Positions 1-11,826 of a stretch of 64,000 nt of DNA are shown piece after piece. Every line of letters begins with the position of its first letter. Position 1 is the first letter of the stretch. The notes under the pieces were generated by a model. It had not been told where the DNA came from and ran no database searches. It saw only the letters and a program-made list of their open reading frames with translations. Both the position numbers and the translations under genes were made by a program. Source of the DNA: Dama dama (Eukaryota > Chordata > Mammalia > Artiodactyla > Cervidae). The DNA is taken from the NCBI RefSeq assembly GCF_033118175.1, contig NC_083685.1:117002501-117066500 (forward strand), in the 5' to 3' direction.

Positions 1-735
1 TTGTTTAAAAAAAAGAAAGTAACAAGACATAGCTATGGTTTAAGCAATATAGAGAAACTAGAAGACCTGGAGGTTGGTCATGCCTCAAGGTTCATTTGGC
101 TTAGTTGGATATTGCTTTGAAAAGAGTGCAGAGATACACTGTTGGCCCTCATTAACTGTGGTAACAGAATTGCCACTGTTCTCCAGCTTCTTATTCAGTG
201 CTCTTTCCAAGATGTTTTTGTTCATAATATCATAAAGTCCCTAAGGGTGCTTCTTAAAATGTAGAAGTTGGAAGTGACAGTGGTTCATTCATCAACACTT
301 AATGAATTTACACTCTTGAGTTTAGTAGAAGTTAAATTTTGAGTATTCATACTCTTAGTAGAGCTGTAAATTGGTGCACTGTTTTTGTAGGACAGTTGGA
401 AATAGGTGTCAGAATTGTAATGCTCATCATCTTTGACCCAACAATTTTATTGCTAAGAGTTTATTTTATAAATAAATTTGAACAAATTTAAAACTTATGT
501 GTATATGTAATATTGTTTATGTAGTAAAAAAAAAAAGTCTAAATATTTATCAGTAATAGTCATCTATTTATGTTTTTAAATGATATGCAAACATATACAT
601 ATCGCACATGTGTTCATTTGGTGGTGAAGGGGAGAAATGATAGCTCAAACTCAGAAGCAGGGGGGAGGAAGACATGAATTTTGTTGTATGCCCTTCTGTA
701 ATGTTTGTGTTTCTATGTGTAAAACCCATTCTCAA
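1..735. other. No gene seen; possible old L1 trace
   Basis: AT-rich DNA without a convincing coding frame or splice-bounded exon. Around 400-480 the plus strand reads like a decayed L1 ORF2 C-terminus (a DPxIxLL-type motif, compare the family motif DPAIPLLGI), so part of this stretch may be an ancient L1 on the plus strand. This is a weak visual match. Confidence 0.35.
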
Positions 736-945
736 GAGGCAGTATAACAAAATGGACCCTGACTGCCCTTTCCTAATTGTGTCAACTTGTGCAAAGTTGC
801 TTCAAGTCTCTATACTTCAGTTTCTTTGTTACTAAAATAAGGATTAAAATAGTATTTACCTCATAGGACTGATAAGAGAATTGGATGGGTTGATTTGTGT
901 AAAGCTCGTAAGACAGTGTCTGGCATAGAGTAAACAGTCTAGTAA
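736..945 (+). mobile_element. MIR SINE
   Basis: Shows the MIR order of landmarks: a core with acttcagtttctttgtt, an AT-rich middle, cctcataggactg, then a segment like the tgcctggcacatagtaa consensus (here tgtctggcatagagtaa). Heavily diverged, as expected for an ancient tRNA-derived SINE. Confidence 0.75.
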
Positions 946-1095
946 ACATTAAAATAGATTTGGATGAAATAAATTATAAAGTAGATTTCTATCAGCTGTC
1001 AAATATGAATTCTGAGTCTTTGAAACATGACCTTCAAATAATTTATTTAATTGCCTTAAGTAAGTCATTCTCCTGTTGCAGGGAGTTAACCTTAG

Positions 1096-1135
1096 AATAC
1101 TGATGTCAAAAAACAAAAAAAATACTGATGTCAAA
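1096..1135 (+). repeat. 15-bp direct repeat flanking a short A-rich tract
   Basis: aatactgatgtcaaa occurs at 1096-1110 and again at 1121-1135, separated only by the 10-nt tract aaacaaaaaa. This is the layout of a target-site duplication around an A-tail with no element body left. A simple local duplication would look similar. Confidence 0.6.
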
Positions 1136-1984
1136 TGGATTAGTAGCTAGCCTCTGGGAAAAGATTTTTTAGCCTGATTTTTAAAGTATTTGCTACCGAT
1201 AGGTTGTAATGACCATGTGGCAGTCCAATTTAGATGGTAAATAATTCACAATATCCAGTACAATCATGCTGCAGCCTAGTTATTTTAGATGCTAGCTAAG
1301 GCCAAAATATTGTTTTCATTATTCATAAAATGAAATTATTAATTTGTTTCTGAGACATCCTGGGGAAATTGCTTAAAGTTATTTTGACATTAAAAAGAGC
1401 CTATATAGTTAGCCTACATAGTTTGATATATTATAGTGTACTTATGATATGTTCTTTGCAAAGGAATAATTGTCTTGCAATTTTTAGAACCACTGAAATT
1501 CAGGGTGTACATTAGTTAATTTTATTAGAAAAAAAATAACAGGGTTGCTATGAAGATTAAGATTTCTTAAACATACAACCTAGCTAGCATATAATAAGCA
1601 TTGATAAGTGTTACTTTAATTTTATGCCTTGATAAAGTGGAAACATAGTTTAGAAAATTATTGAAAAGCCAGTTTGGAAATATAAAGAGCCTGGAGAGCA
1701 TGTTAGTCTCTGTAGTCTGATTTATCTCAGTGCACTCATGCTGCTATAGTGTAAGAGTAAATAACTAGGTTATAACTAGGGCGTTATAACCAAGGAGCAA
1801 GTTGGGCAGGGTGGCAGTGGATGAAAAACTCCTAAGAGGAGAAATCAAGGGTAGGGGAACTCTTGCTGAAGATCTGGGTAATTAGATACCAAGTGTGGGA
1901 TATTCTTGCTGAACTGACTTCGTAGGATTCTTGCCTACTGCTGGGGTAAGCTGAGGCCTTGTCAAATAATTGGGTTTGACATCA
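1136..1984. other. No feature recognised
   Basis: AT-rich DNA with no recognisable repeat family, no long open frame and no splice-bounded exon. Confidence 0.4.
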
Positions 1985-2090
1985 AACAATAGGGATTGGC
2001 TACAAGGGTGTATTGTACAACACAGGGAATATAGCCAGTGTTCTGTAATAACTATAAATGGAGTGTCACTTCTAAAAATGGTCAGTAGGT
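1985..2090 (+). mobile_element. Old L1 3'-UTR fragment
   Basis: Carries the 3'-UTR landmarks of mammalian L1: tattgtacaacacagggaat, then agccagtgttctgtaataac and tataaatgga. Truncated at both ends. A Bov-tA SINE follows almost directly. Confidence 0.65.
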
Positions 2091-2103
2091 AGATGGGTGG
2101 CTA

Positions 2104-2303
2104 CCTACTGATGGCTCAGTGGTAAAGAATCCACGTGCCAAGCCAGAGACAAGGGATTGACCCCTGGATTGGGAACATCCACTGGAGAAGGAAATGGCAA
2201 CTCACTCCAGTGTTCTTGCCTGGGAAATCCCAGGGACAAAGGAGCCTGGCGGGCTATAGTCCACAGTGCGGCAAAGAGTCAGACATGACTTAGCAACTGA
2301 GTA
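2104..2303 (+). mobile_element. Bov-tA-type SINE
   Basis: The tRNA-Glu-like head (tggctcagtggtaaagaat) is followed by the Bov-A body: ctggagaaggaaatggcaac, cactccagtgttcttgcctg, ggagcctggcgggctatagt and a tail near gagtcagacatgacttagc. Full length with several substitutions. Confidence 0.9.
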
Positions 2304-3689
2304 GCAGGTAGGTAGGCAGAGGACTCAGAGCAGCCTGGTTCCGTGTTAGTTAAGGAGAGAATCTCTGTCAACATATATATTTTGAACCCCTAAATGACAA
2401 CATACATTATCCAACAGAGTTCTTTATCTGGTGTTTGCACATACTAGATTTGCAACATGATTAAATTTGCTCTTTAGATTTTTATAGAAACATAAGGTAG
2501 GAGTTTGTATTAATATATAGCAAATACTTTTCTACTAATTTTTGCATATTTGAATGGAAGTCACTCATACAGAATAAAAGCATTATTTATGCTATCATGG
2601 TATTTATTTATAGTGGAATTATGTAAGGTAGTTGTAGTATTGCTGTGTAAATTCCACTGAAATATAGTTGTTCTGTCTTCCTCTCTGTTCAGCCACTACT
2701 AGGTGAGGTTTGCAAAAATGACAAAAATGTCCCTTTATGGAGAAAGGGCCAAATCCTCTGGTGAGGATCGGCAATGTAAAGGAACCTCTGGACTCAATTA
2801 TTCAAACATTTAGGGTCAAAGTTGACTTAGCCAAGTATATGCAAAATTGTAAGAAACCATGATAGTATTTTTCAAGAGATCTCTTGTTAGTATTTACCTA
2901 TGGGAAGTCGTCCTTTATAAACTTGTGCTCGGTTTCCCATTTCCTTGTGTCTCTCTAAATGCTCCTTGCCTCCTACAATGTATTCTTTTTTGTTTGAAGA
3001 TCAATACTTTCTAAAAGAAAATAGTGTCTTCCTAGGAAAATTACAGCATATACTACAAATAAGGATAATTCCCAGCAAGATGTTTTTATAATTTTCCTGT
3101 GAAACAGTTATTATTAGCCTTCATCTGTGTTCAAAAAAAAAAAAAGATTCCTGAGATGTGTTCTTTTCTTTTATGTACCATTTAACTAGTAAGCAGATGA
3201 GCTGATTCGCTTCTTTCTTTTTCTGTCTTAGCATTATTAGTTGTTTGGTTCTGACTTTGATTGTAGAAAACTGAGTCACCTTGGCTAGTCTAAACAGAAA
3301 GACTTTTAGTAAAGGTTTATGATGGCTTTCAGAATCTCCCAAGAAGGCCTGGCTGCAGTCAGAAACTTCACCACCCTACAGTCGTAAAGGAACAACATGA
3401 CAACCTCTATCACAGTTGCCCTGGAGGAACCAGTTGCCTCTTCATCGCAGAGTTTACCATATACTCATGAGTCTTCTTTTTCCCAGTGTGCATATATGTG
3501 TATATGTATGTTTGAGTGCTTTTATTAGAAAACAAGAAATACTGAAAGTGAATTTACTGTTCATTTAACTCAAGGAGACAGAAGAAGCATAAGTAAACAC
3601 AAAAGAAGTAATCAGAAAAAAATTAAAAGCAAAAATGAATACAAGTAAAGTGCAGAATAAAATTCTTGATCAGTGAAGCTGCAAACAAG
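2304..3689. other. No gene seen
   Basis: Low-complexity and unique AT-rich sequence, including A/T homopolymers (for example 3132-3145). The short minus-strand frame at 3121-3342 has no splice sites, start context or family resemblance. Confidence 0.4.
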
Positions 3690-4012
3690 TTCACTGAAAA
3701 GATTAAGAGAGTAGAAAATTCTTTGGACCAGTGTAATTTTCCATCATAGTGGAAAAGAGGAGAGAGAGGAGTTAAATAACTCACAGGGCCCATAGAGCAA
3801 GAAGTGAAACAGCCACTGATAATAATGTTCTTTGTTAGAATATGTAGAATACAGGTTTATAGTAGGACCACATAAAAACTAGATAAATGGAAGAAAACAA
3901 ACTGTAAAACTGACTCAAGTAAACAAAAATATGACTAGCCCAGTAACCAGAGAAATCAAAGAACCCTAAGAATCAGCAGGTCCAGATGATTTTGCAGTTT
4001 TACTAAACTTTT
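3690..4012 (+). mobile_element. Old L1 ORF2 fragment
   Basis: The plus strand near 3955-4005 (gaatcagcaggtccagatga) matches the conserved L1 ORF2 segment encoding SPGPDGF, here decayed to an AGPDDF-like reading. Upstream A-rich sequence has the composition of the region before the RT domain. No intact frame. Confidence 0.6.
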
Positions 4013-4013
4013 A

Positions 4014-4125
4014 GGTAATAGTAATAATATATAATGTTTATTGAGCTGTTTCTGTGTTCCAGACAGTATGAAATGCTTTACATAGTGAGCAGATTTAATT
4101 TTCATGGCAATCTAAGTGGATAGTC
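4014..4125 (-). mobile_element. MIR fragment
   Basis: Reads as the reverse of the MIR 3' half: tttattgagctgtttctgtg, a pair of cag-rich blocks, then tttacat and a segment like the aactcatttaatcctcac consensus. Confidence 0.55.
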
Positions 4126-4225
4126 AGTGGCTTCTACGTGAAAACTTTCAGTAATGGCAAGCTTTCTGCTTTGTCCTTAGCCTGTTCTTTTGTTGAATAG
4201 TTTTAACCATAAATTTTCTATTTAA

Positions 4226-4434
4226 AAGTGAAAGTGTAGTCGCTTAGTCATGTCCAGCTGTTTGCAACCCCATGGACTGTAGCCTGTCAGGCTCCTCTTC
4301 CGTGGATTTCTCTAGGCAAGAATACTGGAGTGGATTGCCATTCCCTTCTCCAGATCTTCCCAACCCAGGGATCAAACCCAGGTCTCCTGCATTGCAGGCA
4401 GATTCTTTACCATCTGAGCTACCAGGAAAGCCCC
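4226..4434 (-). mobile_element. Bov-A2/Bov-tA SINE
   Basis: Reverse complement of the family consensus: a gtgaaagtg tail, gtcgcttagtcatgtccagc, ccatggactgtagcctgtca, the caagaatactggagtgg block and the inverted tRNA-like head ending in accaggaaagcccc. The open frames here are SINE-encoded and not genes. Confidence 0.9.
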
Positions 4435-5032
4435 ATTTTACATATGTGCAAATATCCTCTGTTGTTTCCACCTAGTACTTCTGTTCATTTATGTCATAAA
4501 TGAACTTCCTTTTTCACATGGCAGTCCTTTATATCCTGGAAAGCCATTTTCATATCTGCTTTCTCTAGCTTAAGAGACTTCATTTAAGACCTATCCAGTA
4601 TCAAGGTGGTGCTACATCTATGTTATTTTCTTTATCTTCTAGTCTGATAATTATATCAAAATGGACATGAGATTATTTCAGAATTACTTTCCTTTGTGAC
4701 CCTTTATTGACTCTCAGCGTTTTTCCTTTTATTAAGATTTTGTAGAAGCTATTATGATATTCATATTTTCTCACTTTCTAGTCCAATAGTCCTAGTTTCC
4801 TGCGTGGGTTTACCAAGATTTCTATTAGTAGTTTCATGTTCTGTCCTCATGTTCTTTTAGAACTCAAATGTAAACTGTGTGGTCCTGGATTTCAGGTATA
4901 TGTTTTTAAACTCATAACTTGGACTTCAGTGACTTCTTAACAATGTTTACTTTACCCTTTTTAGTTTAAATAGGGTTAATGGAGAAGATTAAAGCAGAAT
5001 AAGGAGTGAGTAATTGTTCTGTCTCTTGTTTA
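4435..5032. other. No feature recognised
   Basis: T-rich sequence without recognisable repeat landmarks or a coding frame. Confidence 0.35.
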
Positions 5033-5260
5033 GAGGCAGTATGTTAAGCATGACAAACTCTGCAGTCAGTTAATACTTGTTATATAGGGTTCAAGCCCTG
5101 ACTTTGCCACTTATTAGCTGTATGACCTTGATCAAGCCACTTAAGTCCTCTGAGCATGTTTTCTAATCTGTATTATAATGCTATCATTATTCTTACTGTT
5201 TCTGCCTCACAGGGTATTGTAATATGTATGGTCAAGTACAGCTGATTGATTCATAAATGG
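5033..5260 (+). mobile_element. MIR SINE
   Basis: Contains a nearly canonical MIR core: gttcaagccctgactttgcc, acttattagctgtatgacct, acttaagtcctctgagc, and the cctcacagggtattgta block. Confidence 0.85.
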
Positions 5261-5315
5261 AAGCCTAGAACAATATCATTACGTTTATTATCTTTTCCAT
5301 ACACTGGATCTGGCC

Positions 5316-5367
5316 TTCTCATGTTTATTTACGTTATTTATTATTATTATTTATTATTCTCATGTTT
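5316..5367 (-). repeat. 11-bp direct repeat flanking a (TTA)n tract
   Basis: ttctcatgttt is present at 5316-5326 and 5357-5367. The 30 nt between are almost pure TTA/TTTA units. Read on the minus strand this is an A-rich tail flanked by a target-site duplication, with no body. Confidence 0.5.
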
Positions 5368-6577
5368 TCTAAAAATAACCAGACCTTTTTTTTTTTTTTT
5401 TGCTATCTTGAAAACATAGCTCTTCTCCTAAGGGACTCTATTCTTCCTTAACGATATAATTAGAGGGTTTTCCACTCTTCATCTTTGATTATGTCCTTCT
5501 TTCTTTGTATGTTTCTATTCTGGACACAAATCCATATTTATCAGAGAATGCATGGTATGCCCATGTTTCTTTATATTATTTCGTACATTTGTGGTTGTGC
5601 AAATTCCTTTTTAATTTTTAATCTGTACTCTCAAGCTGGCTTCTCTGTTAGAATTACTGACTATTGGCTCACAACTTCCTTTCTGTGCTTTTTATTTGGA
5701 AATCTACTTGCCTAAAATCTGAAGTATAGATCTGACCTTTTCCAGCATTCCTGTTAGAGTGGTGACCCAGTACAGAGATGTTTGTATAGATAAATTTCTC
5801 TATGTGTCAAGCAGTTACTGTGTCAAACCTGTAAGTATGATTTTACAGTTACTACCATGAAGCCCTGTTACATTCAGTACTGTGCCCTGGATGTAATTCT
5901 CAATATTTGAAAGAGCCTAAAATAAAGTGTACATTTACTTGTCATAAAGTTATAGAGGCTAGCTTATTTTTTTTGGATGAAATTATATCACCTTTTCTGT
6001 GATCAGCTTATGTTGACTTGAAACTCCAGTTAATAGTTTGTTATATCTGTCTGAATTAATAAATAAAGATTTTGGCATATAAAATCTCTTAAAATTTAAG
6101 TCTGTGGAGGAAAAATAACAAAAGGAATCCTGACAGGTGAAAAAGTTGACAATTACTTGGTTGATAATCTCTGATACTCTTTTGAGCTAGTGTGTGGTGT
6201 TTCTCAGAACTGAATGTCACTTTTAAAGATGGTAGTGAAGTTTATTAAAAAAAAAAAAATTCTTCATTGTCGAAGCTTCCTTTGTGATTTCCCCCAGAAA
6301 ACTTACCACAGTTTTCTGGCACAGTTCCTAGGAAGTCTATTTTTAAGCCTAATTGTCCCTGTTTTCCCTACTTATCTACCCACCTGCTCTGCAATATGAG
6401 CAGTTCAAAAAGTGTCAGATGTTGAATGTAAGTACTAAATAATATTGGTCGTTAGTAATACCCTTCAGTCACAAAGTATCAGGAAAGGCAAATAAGTAAA
6501 TACCCATGATTCAAAAGAAATCCTCTTGGTGACTCTCCAGACAGGAAGTAAATGACAGCATAAGATTATGTAATGCT
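5368..6577. other. No gene seen
   Basis: T-rich, including a T run at about 5387-5401. The plus-strand open frames at 5485-5715 and 6214-6399 are hydrophobic because of T richness and have no splice sites or family features, so they are not called. Confidence 0.4.
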
Positions 6578-6785
6578 CGTGTGCTCCGTGTGCTCAGGTG
6601 TGTCTGACTCTCTGCAGCCCTGTGGACTGCTCTTCTGTCCATGGAATTTTCCAGGCAAGAATACTGGAGTGGGTTGCCATTTCCCATTCCAGGGGATCTT
6701 CCTGACCTAGGGATTGAACTTGCATTTCTTGTATCTCCTGCATTGGTAGGCGGATTCTATACCACTGCGCTGCCTGAGAAGCCCC
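6578..6785 (-). mobile_element. Bov-tA SINE
   Basis: Inverted copy: tctgactctctgcagccctg, tggaattttccaggcaagaa, tactggagtgggttgccatt, aggggatcttcctgacctag, ending in the inverted head ctgcctgagaagcccc. Confidence 0.9.
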
Positions 6786-6923
6786 TTTTAAAGCTTAGCA
6801 GAGAATATATATTCACTATATAATAACAGAACTTATTATAATGCTAAACTGTGTTTTTTTCTCATTATAGAAAATTATGTGCCCTAAATGATGTATTCCA
6901 TTTGTAAGAATAGTAAATACATT

Positions 6924-7335
6924 GTTGCTGTTCATTCGCTCGGTCCTGTCCCACTCTCTGTGACCCCATGGACTGAGGCACGCCAGGCTTCCCTGTCCTT
7001 CACCATCTCCCAGAGCTTGCTCAAACTCACATCCATTGAATCGGTGATGCCCTCCAACCATCTCATCCTCTTCGTCTCCTTCTCTTCCTGCCTTCTATCT
7101 TTCTGAGAATCAGGGTCTTTTCCATTGAGTCAGCTCTCCACATCAGGTGATCAAAGTATTGAAACTTCAGCTTCAGCATCAGTCCTTCCAATGAATATTA
7201 AGGGTTGATTTTCTTTAGAATTGACTGGTTTGATCTCCTGGAAGCCCAGTGGACTCTCAAGAGTCCGCTCCAACACCACAGTTAAAAAGCATCAATTCTT
7301 TGGCGCTCAGCCTTCTTTATGGTCCAACTCATGGC
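6924..7335 (-). mobile_element. BovB LINE, 3' end
   Basis: Minus-strand copy of the BovB (RTE-clade) ORF2 C-terminus and 3' end. Landmarks on the plus strand are acgccaggcttccctgtcct, ccaaccatctcatcctctt, gatttt...gactggtttgatctcct and the ctccaacaccacagtt block. 5'-truncated near 7335. taaatacatt occurs just left (6914-6923) and again at 7410-7419, a possible 10-bp target-site duplication, which would leave about 75 nt of non-BovB sequence at the 5' end. Confidence 0.85.
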
Positions 7336-8870
7336 AGGGCAGAATTCTCCCTCTTTGAACATTTTAAACACCAGAGGGCAGAGTGTTTCAAAGGACATTT
7401 TCTTTATCATAAATACATTATCCCATTATCATTCATTCTTTCATGTCATTGGCTGCATGTTAAAAAATAAGAAATATGGCCGTTTGAGAATCATCTGTGT
7501 GTCTGAGGGATCTGTTTTGTTTAGACAATATCATGAGTGATATTCGGATATATACGAGTTAGTTAATCTATGTTTTCCCTCCCTTTCTAGTTAAAGTCTG
7601 TATTTCTGGCTTCTGAAAGTGACTGTTTCTTAAGCCATATGTACATCTATTATCATTTAGTGAATTTCATAAATTCAGGATTTACTTAGTGAATTAAGTA
7701 AAATGAGAGAAAGGAGATTGATAAGTATACCTTTTTAGTTCTACTTATCCATAAAAACTTTCTTAAAAAGCCCACCTGCCAGCTAATGATCTTTTTCAAA
7801 TATTGGGATTGTAATTTAGAGATCACATTGAGGAAATTTTATTCAAGGGTTAGGTAGTAAAGTCAACATATCAAGTAAAAACTGTATATAATAAAAGTTA
7901 TCCCCAGAAATCCCTTAAGTACCATTCATAGCATTCATTAAGCAGAAATACTGCTGCTCACTATGTCCAACCTTGCCAGTTTTTAAAGCTCCTTTATTGA
8001 CCACCAGATGAATAGTTGGCTCATGGGTAGAGGCTACATTATATGACTTTTAAAGAATATGTTTCCTTTCTTTTCTCTCTTAGTCATCACTCTTCTCTTA
8101 GATGTTGAAGTCCTAATCTGGAGCAGTAGCCATTCCTGGGAAAGAAAAAAACCAAAATTAGAATTTAGTCAAGGCTTGAGTTTTTATAATAAGTAGTGTG
8201 AATACTTTCTTCTGTGACAATAGAGAATTCATATATTCACCTCTTCATAAGTATTACCCTACCTTTAAACACTATAGGGTTTAGCACTGATGTTTACTCC
8301 TTAGCAAAAGCTTATCAAGGGAGATGATTGGAAAAAGAATAAAAAGAATATAAAACTCTGTGTAAGGTTTAGAATGACTTAGCTAAATTAATCATAAGGG
8401 AGTTAAAAATTAGTACTCAGGGGAATAGCTTAGTCTCTTAAATCTCTTCCTACCCTTAAGTTAAACCTAATTTAAAAAAATAAAAGCAAAACCTAGGTAT
8501 TTTGTCTTTTAAAATATCTTAACCACGTCCTTATCCCTATCAGCTCCTACAGAGCATAAGCAACATTAAAATGAAAATCAGTGAAAAAATGATTTGTTAC
8601 CCAGGTTTGCATTTTTTCCAAAAGTACTCTGGGATCTAATGTGTAAATCAGCTCAGCATGATTTGGGGGAGAAGGGAACTTTCCCTCTTTTTCCTGAATT
8701 ACTTAGTTACTGGTATTCTAAAAGATACAAAGAGAATTTCCCTTAAAAATAACCACTGAGGCAAAAAAAAATTTTTTTAATTAAAAAAAAAGACACCCTA
8801 GGTAGATTAGTCTGTCAGGGAAACAGAGAACAGAGGTATGCTATCCATGAAACTTTCAAATCTTACCTGT
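7336..8870. other. No gene seen
   Basis: Mostly unique AT-rich sequence. It includes an A8-T7-type low-complexity block around 8763-8790. No exon-like segment or known repeat recognised. Confidence 0.4.
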
Positions 8871-9076
8871 TAGTGTTAGTTGCTCAGTCATGTCCGACTT
8901 TTTGTGACCCCCGTGAACTGTAGCCTGCCTGGCTCCTCTGTCTGTAGGATTCTTGAGTCAAGAATACTGGAGTGGGTTGCTATTTCCTTCTCCAGGCGAT
9001 CTTTCCAACCCAGGGATAGAAGCTGGATCCCTGAATTGCAGGCGAGTTCTTTACTGTTTGGGCCACCAGGGAAGCC
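8871..9076 (-). mobile_element. Bov-tA SINE
   Basis: Inverted SINE: gttgctcagtcatgtccgac, gaactgtagcctgcctggct, caagaatactggagtgggtt, and the inverted head gggccaccagggaagcc. Confidence 0.9.
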
Positions 9077-9356
9077 TTCACATCTCACATAAATGCTCGT
9101 TTTTAGGTTTGCCTTATAATTTCCTGGTTAACTGAGAGAAAAAGTAGTTGAAGATCATTTGAAACAAGTTTCTTATTTTGCATGGTCTTTAGTATTACTA
9201 TTCTATAGAGATTGCTTATACTTCTTTATCTCCAAATTATTTTCTAAAGATGCTTATAAGTTACATTGGGGCAGTAGAATCACATGATTATCTTAATACA
9301 CCATTAACACTAGTCCATGGAATCTCTGTTTATCATGATTCTAAAATGAAATTTTG

Positions 9357-9566
9357 TTGTTTTTATTTGCCAAGTCATGTTCAACTCTTTTGTGATCCCA
9401 TGGACCATAGCCCACCAGGTTCCTCTGTCCATGGGATTTCCCAGGCAAGAATACTGGAGTGGGTTGCCATTTCCTCCTCCGTGGAATCTTCCAGACCCAG
9501 GGATTGAACCCACATCTCCTGCATTTGCAGGCAGATTCTTTACCACTGAGCCATGTGGGAAGCCCC
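9357..9566 (-). mobile_element. Bov-tA SINE
   Basis: Inverted SINE only about 280 bp from the preceding copy and in the same orientation: gtgatcccatggaccatagc, ccaggcaagaatactggagt, tctcctgcatttgcaggcag, ending in agccatgtgggaagcccc. Confidence 0.92.
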
Positions 9567-9789
9567 AGATGAATTAGCTCCTGCTGCAAATATGCACAAT
9601 GTGTTGACACCAAATATTCAAACATAAAAACTAGCCTGAAAAAACATTTACTCTTTTTTTTTTATAGTATTTACTCTTTTAGACTGTTTTTCATGTCTGT
9701 TGAGTTCTATTGAAACCCATTTTTCCTTTTCATCTTTGCTATTTTGCTTAATTAGGTATTGTAAAATAATATGACATAGATTTTTAGTG

Positions 9790-9985
9790 TTTCAAGCCTT
9801 TGCATTGCATTATTTTATTTCCACAGTAGCTTTAGGAAGAAAGTAGAAAATATGTTGTTACCTACCCATATTTCACTGATAAAGAATTTGAGGGTTGGAG
9901 TTAAGTGGCTTACCCAAGGTTATATCTAGAAAGCAACTGAACCATTATCAAAACACAGTCAGAAGACTGTCCAAGTGCATGTCTT
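9790..9985 (-). mobile_element. MIR SINE
   Basis: Reads as reverse MIR: a segment like ttttacagatgaggaaactgag (here tttcactgataaagaatttg), ggttggagttaagtggctta, cccaaggttatat, then a diverged head. Confidence 0.7.
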
Positions 9986-11128
9986 TTCTACTACATTGCA
10001 GTCCTTTTATTCACATTTTACTGAGCTTATCATCATTTATGGAGAGTAATGCACCATAAATTGATGACTAACAATAATTATACCAAAATTATTATTACAG
10101 TGTAAGGCTGCCCACATAAGAGAACAATATAATAAAACAATTATCTAATTGTTTTGCTTTGTTTCTGAACATTTCATTAAATATGTGGTGATGGGAAAGA
10201 AACCCATACTGATATGATACAGAACAATTCCGTGTAGAATTGCCCTATCTAAAATAGATGTGTAGTACTAGTGAACCGAGCTGCAGAAGACTAGTGAAAG
10301 ATTTTTTTTCTCTGAACAAGTGAGTTCAGAACCTTGTCTCCAGTAATGCAGAGTGCCATTCCCACTGCTGAATCCAAGCATTGACACTTGCCCTAGCTCC
10401 CTCTTCTCCATGGTTCTTTTTTGAAGCTCTTCTGTCGTCCCCTGAAAGAAAAGGGACTTATCTGGATTCCAGAGAGGTGAGGAGAAGCTGTGACAGGAGA
10501 AAAGTTCTCCAGGCTCAGGGCAAGGTCATCAGAAGCATGAAGTGGGATACTAACCCTTTCTCACCAGTGACTGACATAGGTAGGAATTTCCTTGATCACA
10601 TGTGAAGGTTGTGAGCATTTTCAAGGCAGTTAGTGTCTTTTGCACCTTTCTCTATCATAAGGAATACAGGGGGTAGTATGCCTCTCTGAAATTGAAAGCA
10701 TGGCTACTATATTAGTCAACTGATGATTCTGCAGTTTTGGTGTATCTGGATGCTCCATCTGAATGGAAGGCATTTAATCGGGTTTTTAACATCTCTGTTT
10801 AAAAATAAATTTTCTGCTATCTCACATTTTAGTTCCTTATTTATCACTGTCTAATTTTACCATTTAACCCAATAAAATGTAAAGGTATTACAGGCCCATA
10901 TTCACTTGCTAAAGTATTACTGATCTATTTAGAAACCTCAATATGCAGTTTTTTGTTTGTGTCTATTTAGTTACTGTATTTTGCAATACATATTCGCATA
11001 GTTCTGATTTAGGAATTCAGAAGAATAAGATCCAAGGAGGAATCAGTAAGAAAGGAGTTTATTGCTTTAAGACATGAGGAGCTTACAGCTCTTTAATATA
11101 AATTGTTCCCAGAATCCATGTCACAGCT

Positions 11129-11138
11129 CCTTATATGG
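11129..11138. promoter_or_regulatory. CArG-box motif (SRF-type site)
   Basis: ccttatatgg is an exact match to the CC(A/T)6GG consensus bound by SRF. A 10-bp match is weak evidence alone. It is noted because it lies 20 bp from an X-box-like palindrome. Confidence 0.3.
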
Positions 11139-11157
11139 CGCTGCTTTTTTCCCTTCG

Positions 11158-11171
11158 GTTGCTATGACAAC
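11158..11171. promoter_or_regulatory. X-box-like motif (RFX-type site)
   Basis: gttgctatgacaac differs at two positions from the ideal RFX palindrome gttgccatggcaac and keeps both half-sites. Function is inferred from motif shape only. Confidence 0.35.
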
Positions 11172-11826
11172 AGCAGCACTGCACCATTCATCAGCTCTGG
11201 ACCTGGGCTGCATTGCTAGCTTTCCGTGTTACTCCTGAATGTTGAGAACATCCGTGAATCATTCACTATGTTAACGCTGCGCCATTAGAAACCTAAGAAC
11301 CAGTTCTTCCAGCAATTTGCTCTAACTGAAGGATAAAGTAAACTGCGCCACAGAGAAAAATTATGTGAAAAAATTTTTTTCCTAAGAGAATCTTACAATC
11401 TATATTTGCTGCCGCATTCTGAAAGGATAAGCTTATATCAGGCAGTCTAATGAAAAGAACTCGTCTATGTGATCTTTCTTGAAATCATTAACTGTTCAAA
11501 ACAAATACCACCTTGCATCTCTGGATACAGGAAGAAGCAGGTGATGTTGTTAGGGGTTCTACGGTCCTCTGGGAGCATCACTTGTGCTTTGGGACCATAA
11601 CCAGCATCTGCTAGAAGAAGTATCACCTGTAACGCACAGTAAGTTCTGGGCAGTGTGAATTGCTGGCTGGAGGAGATTAAAGTGTGGATCGTTACTGATG
11701 TGTCAGATCTGATAACAGCATGACCAGTGAATAAAAAGAAGCCTTTCAGGTTTTCAGGAGAAAAGACTGTATAGTATTGACTAATGAGGAAGAAAAACTA
11801 AAGCCTGTGAGTATGATGAGTAGAGT

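Noticed and set aside
2086..2340. gtaggtag-type repeats on both sides of the SINE at 2104 as its target-site duplication.
   Set aside because: The matches are short, imperfect and simple, so no clear duplication can be assigned.
4244..4475. Overlapping open frames on both strands, also at 6641, 8880, 9250, 19248, 32373, 49964, 56000 and 63035.
   Set aside because: All lie inside Bov-tA or Bov-A2 SINEs, which by chance carry open frames in several phases.
5485..5715. Hydrophobic 76-codon frame as a small membrane protein.
   Set aside because: Hydrophobicity comes from T richness. No splice sites, promoter or conservation evidence.
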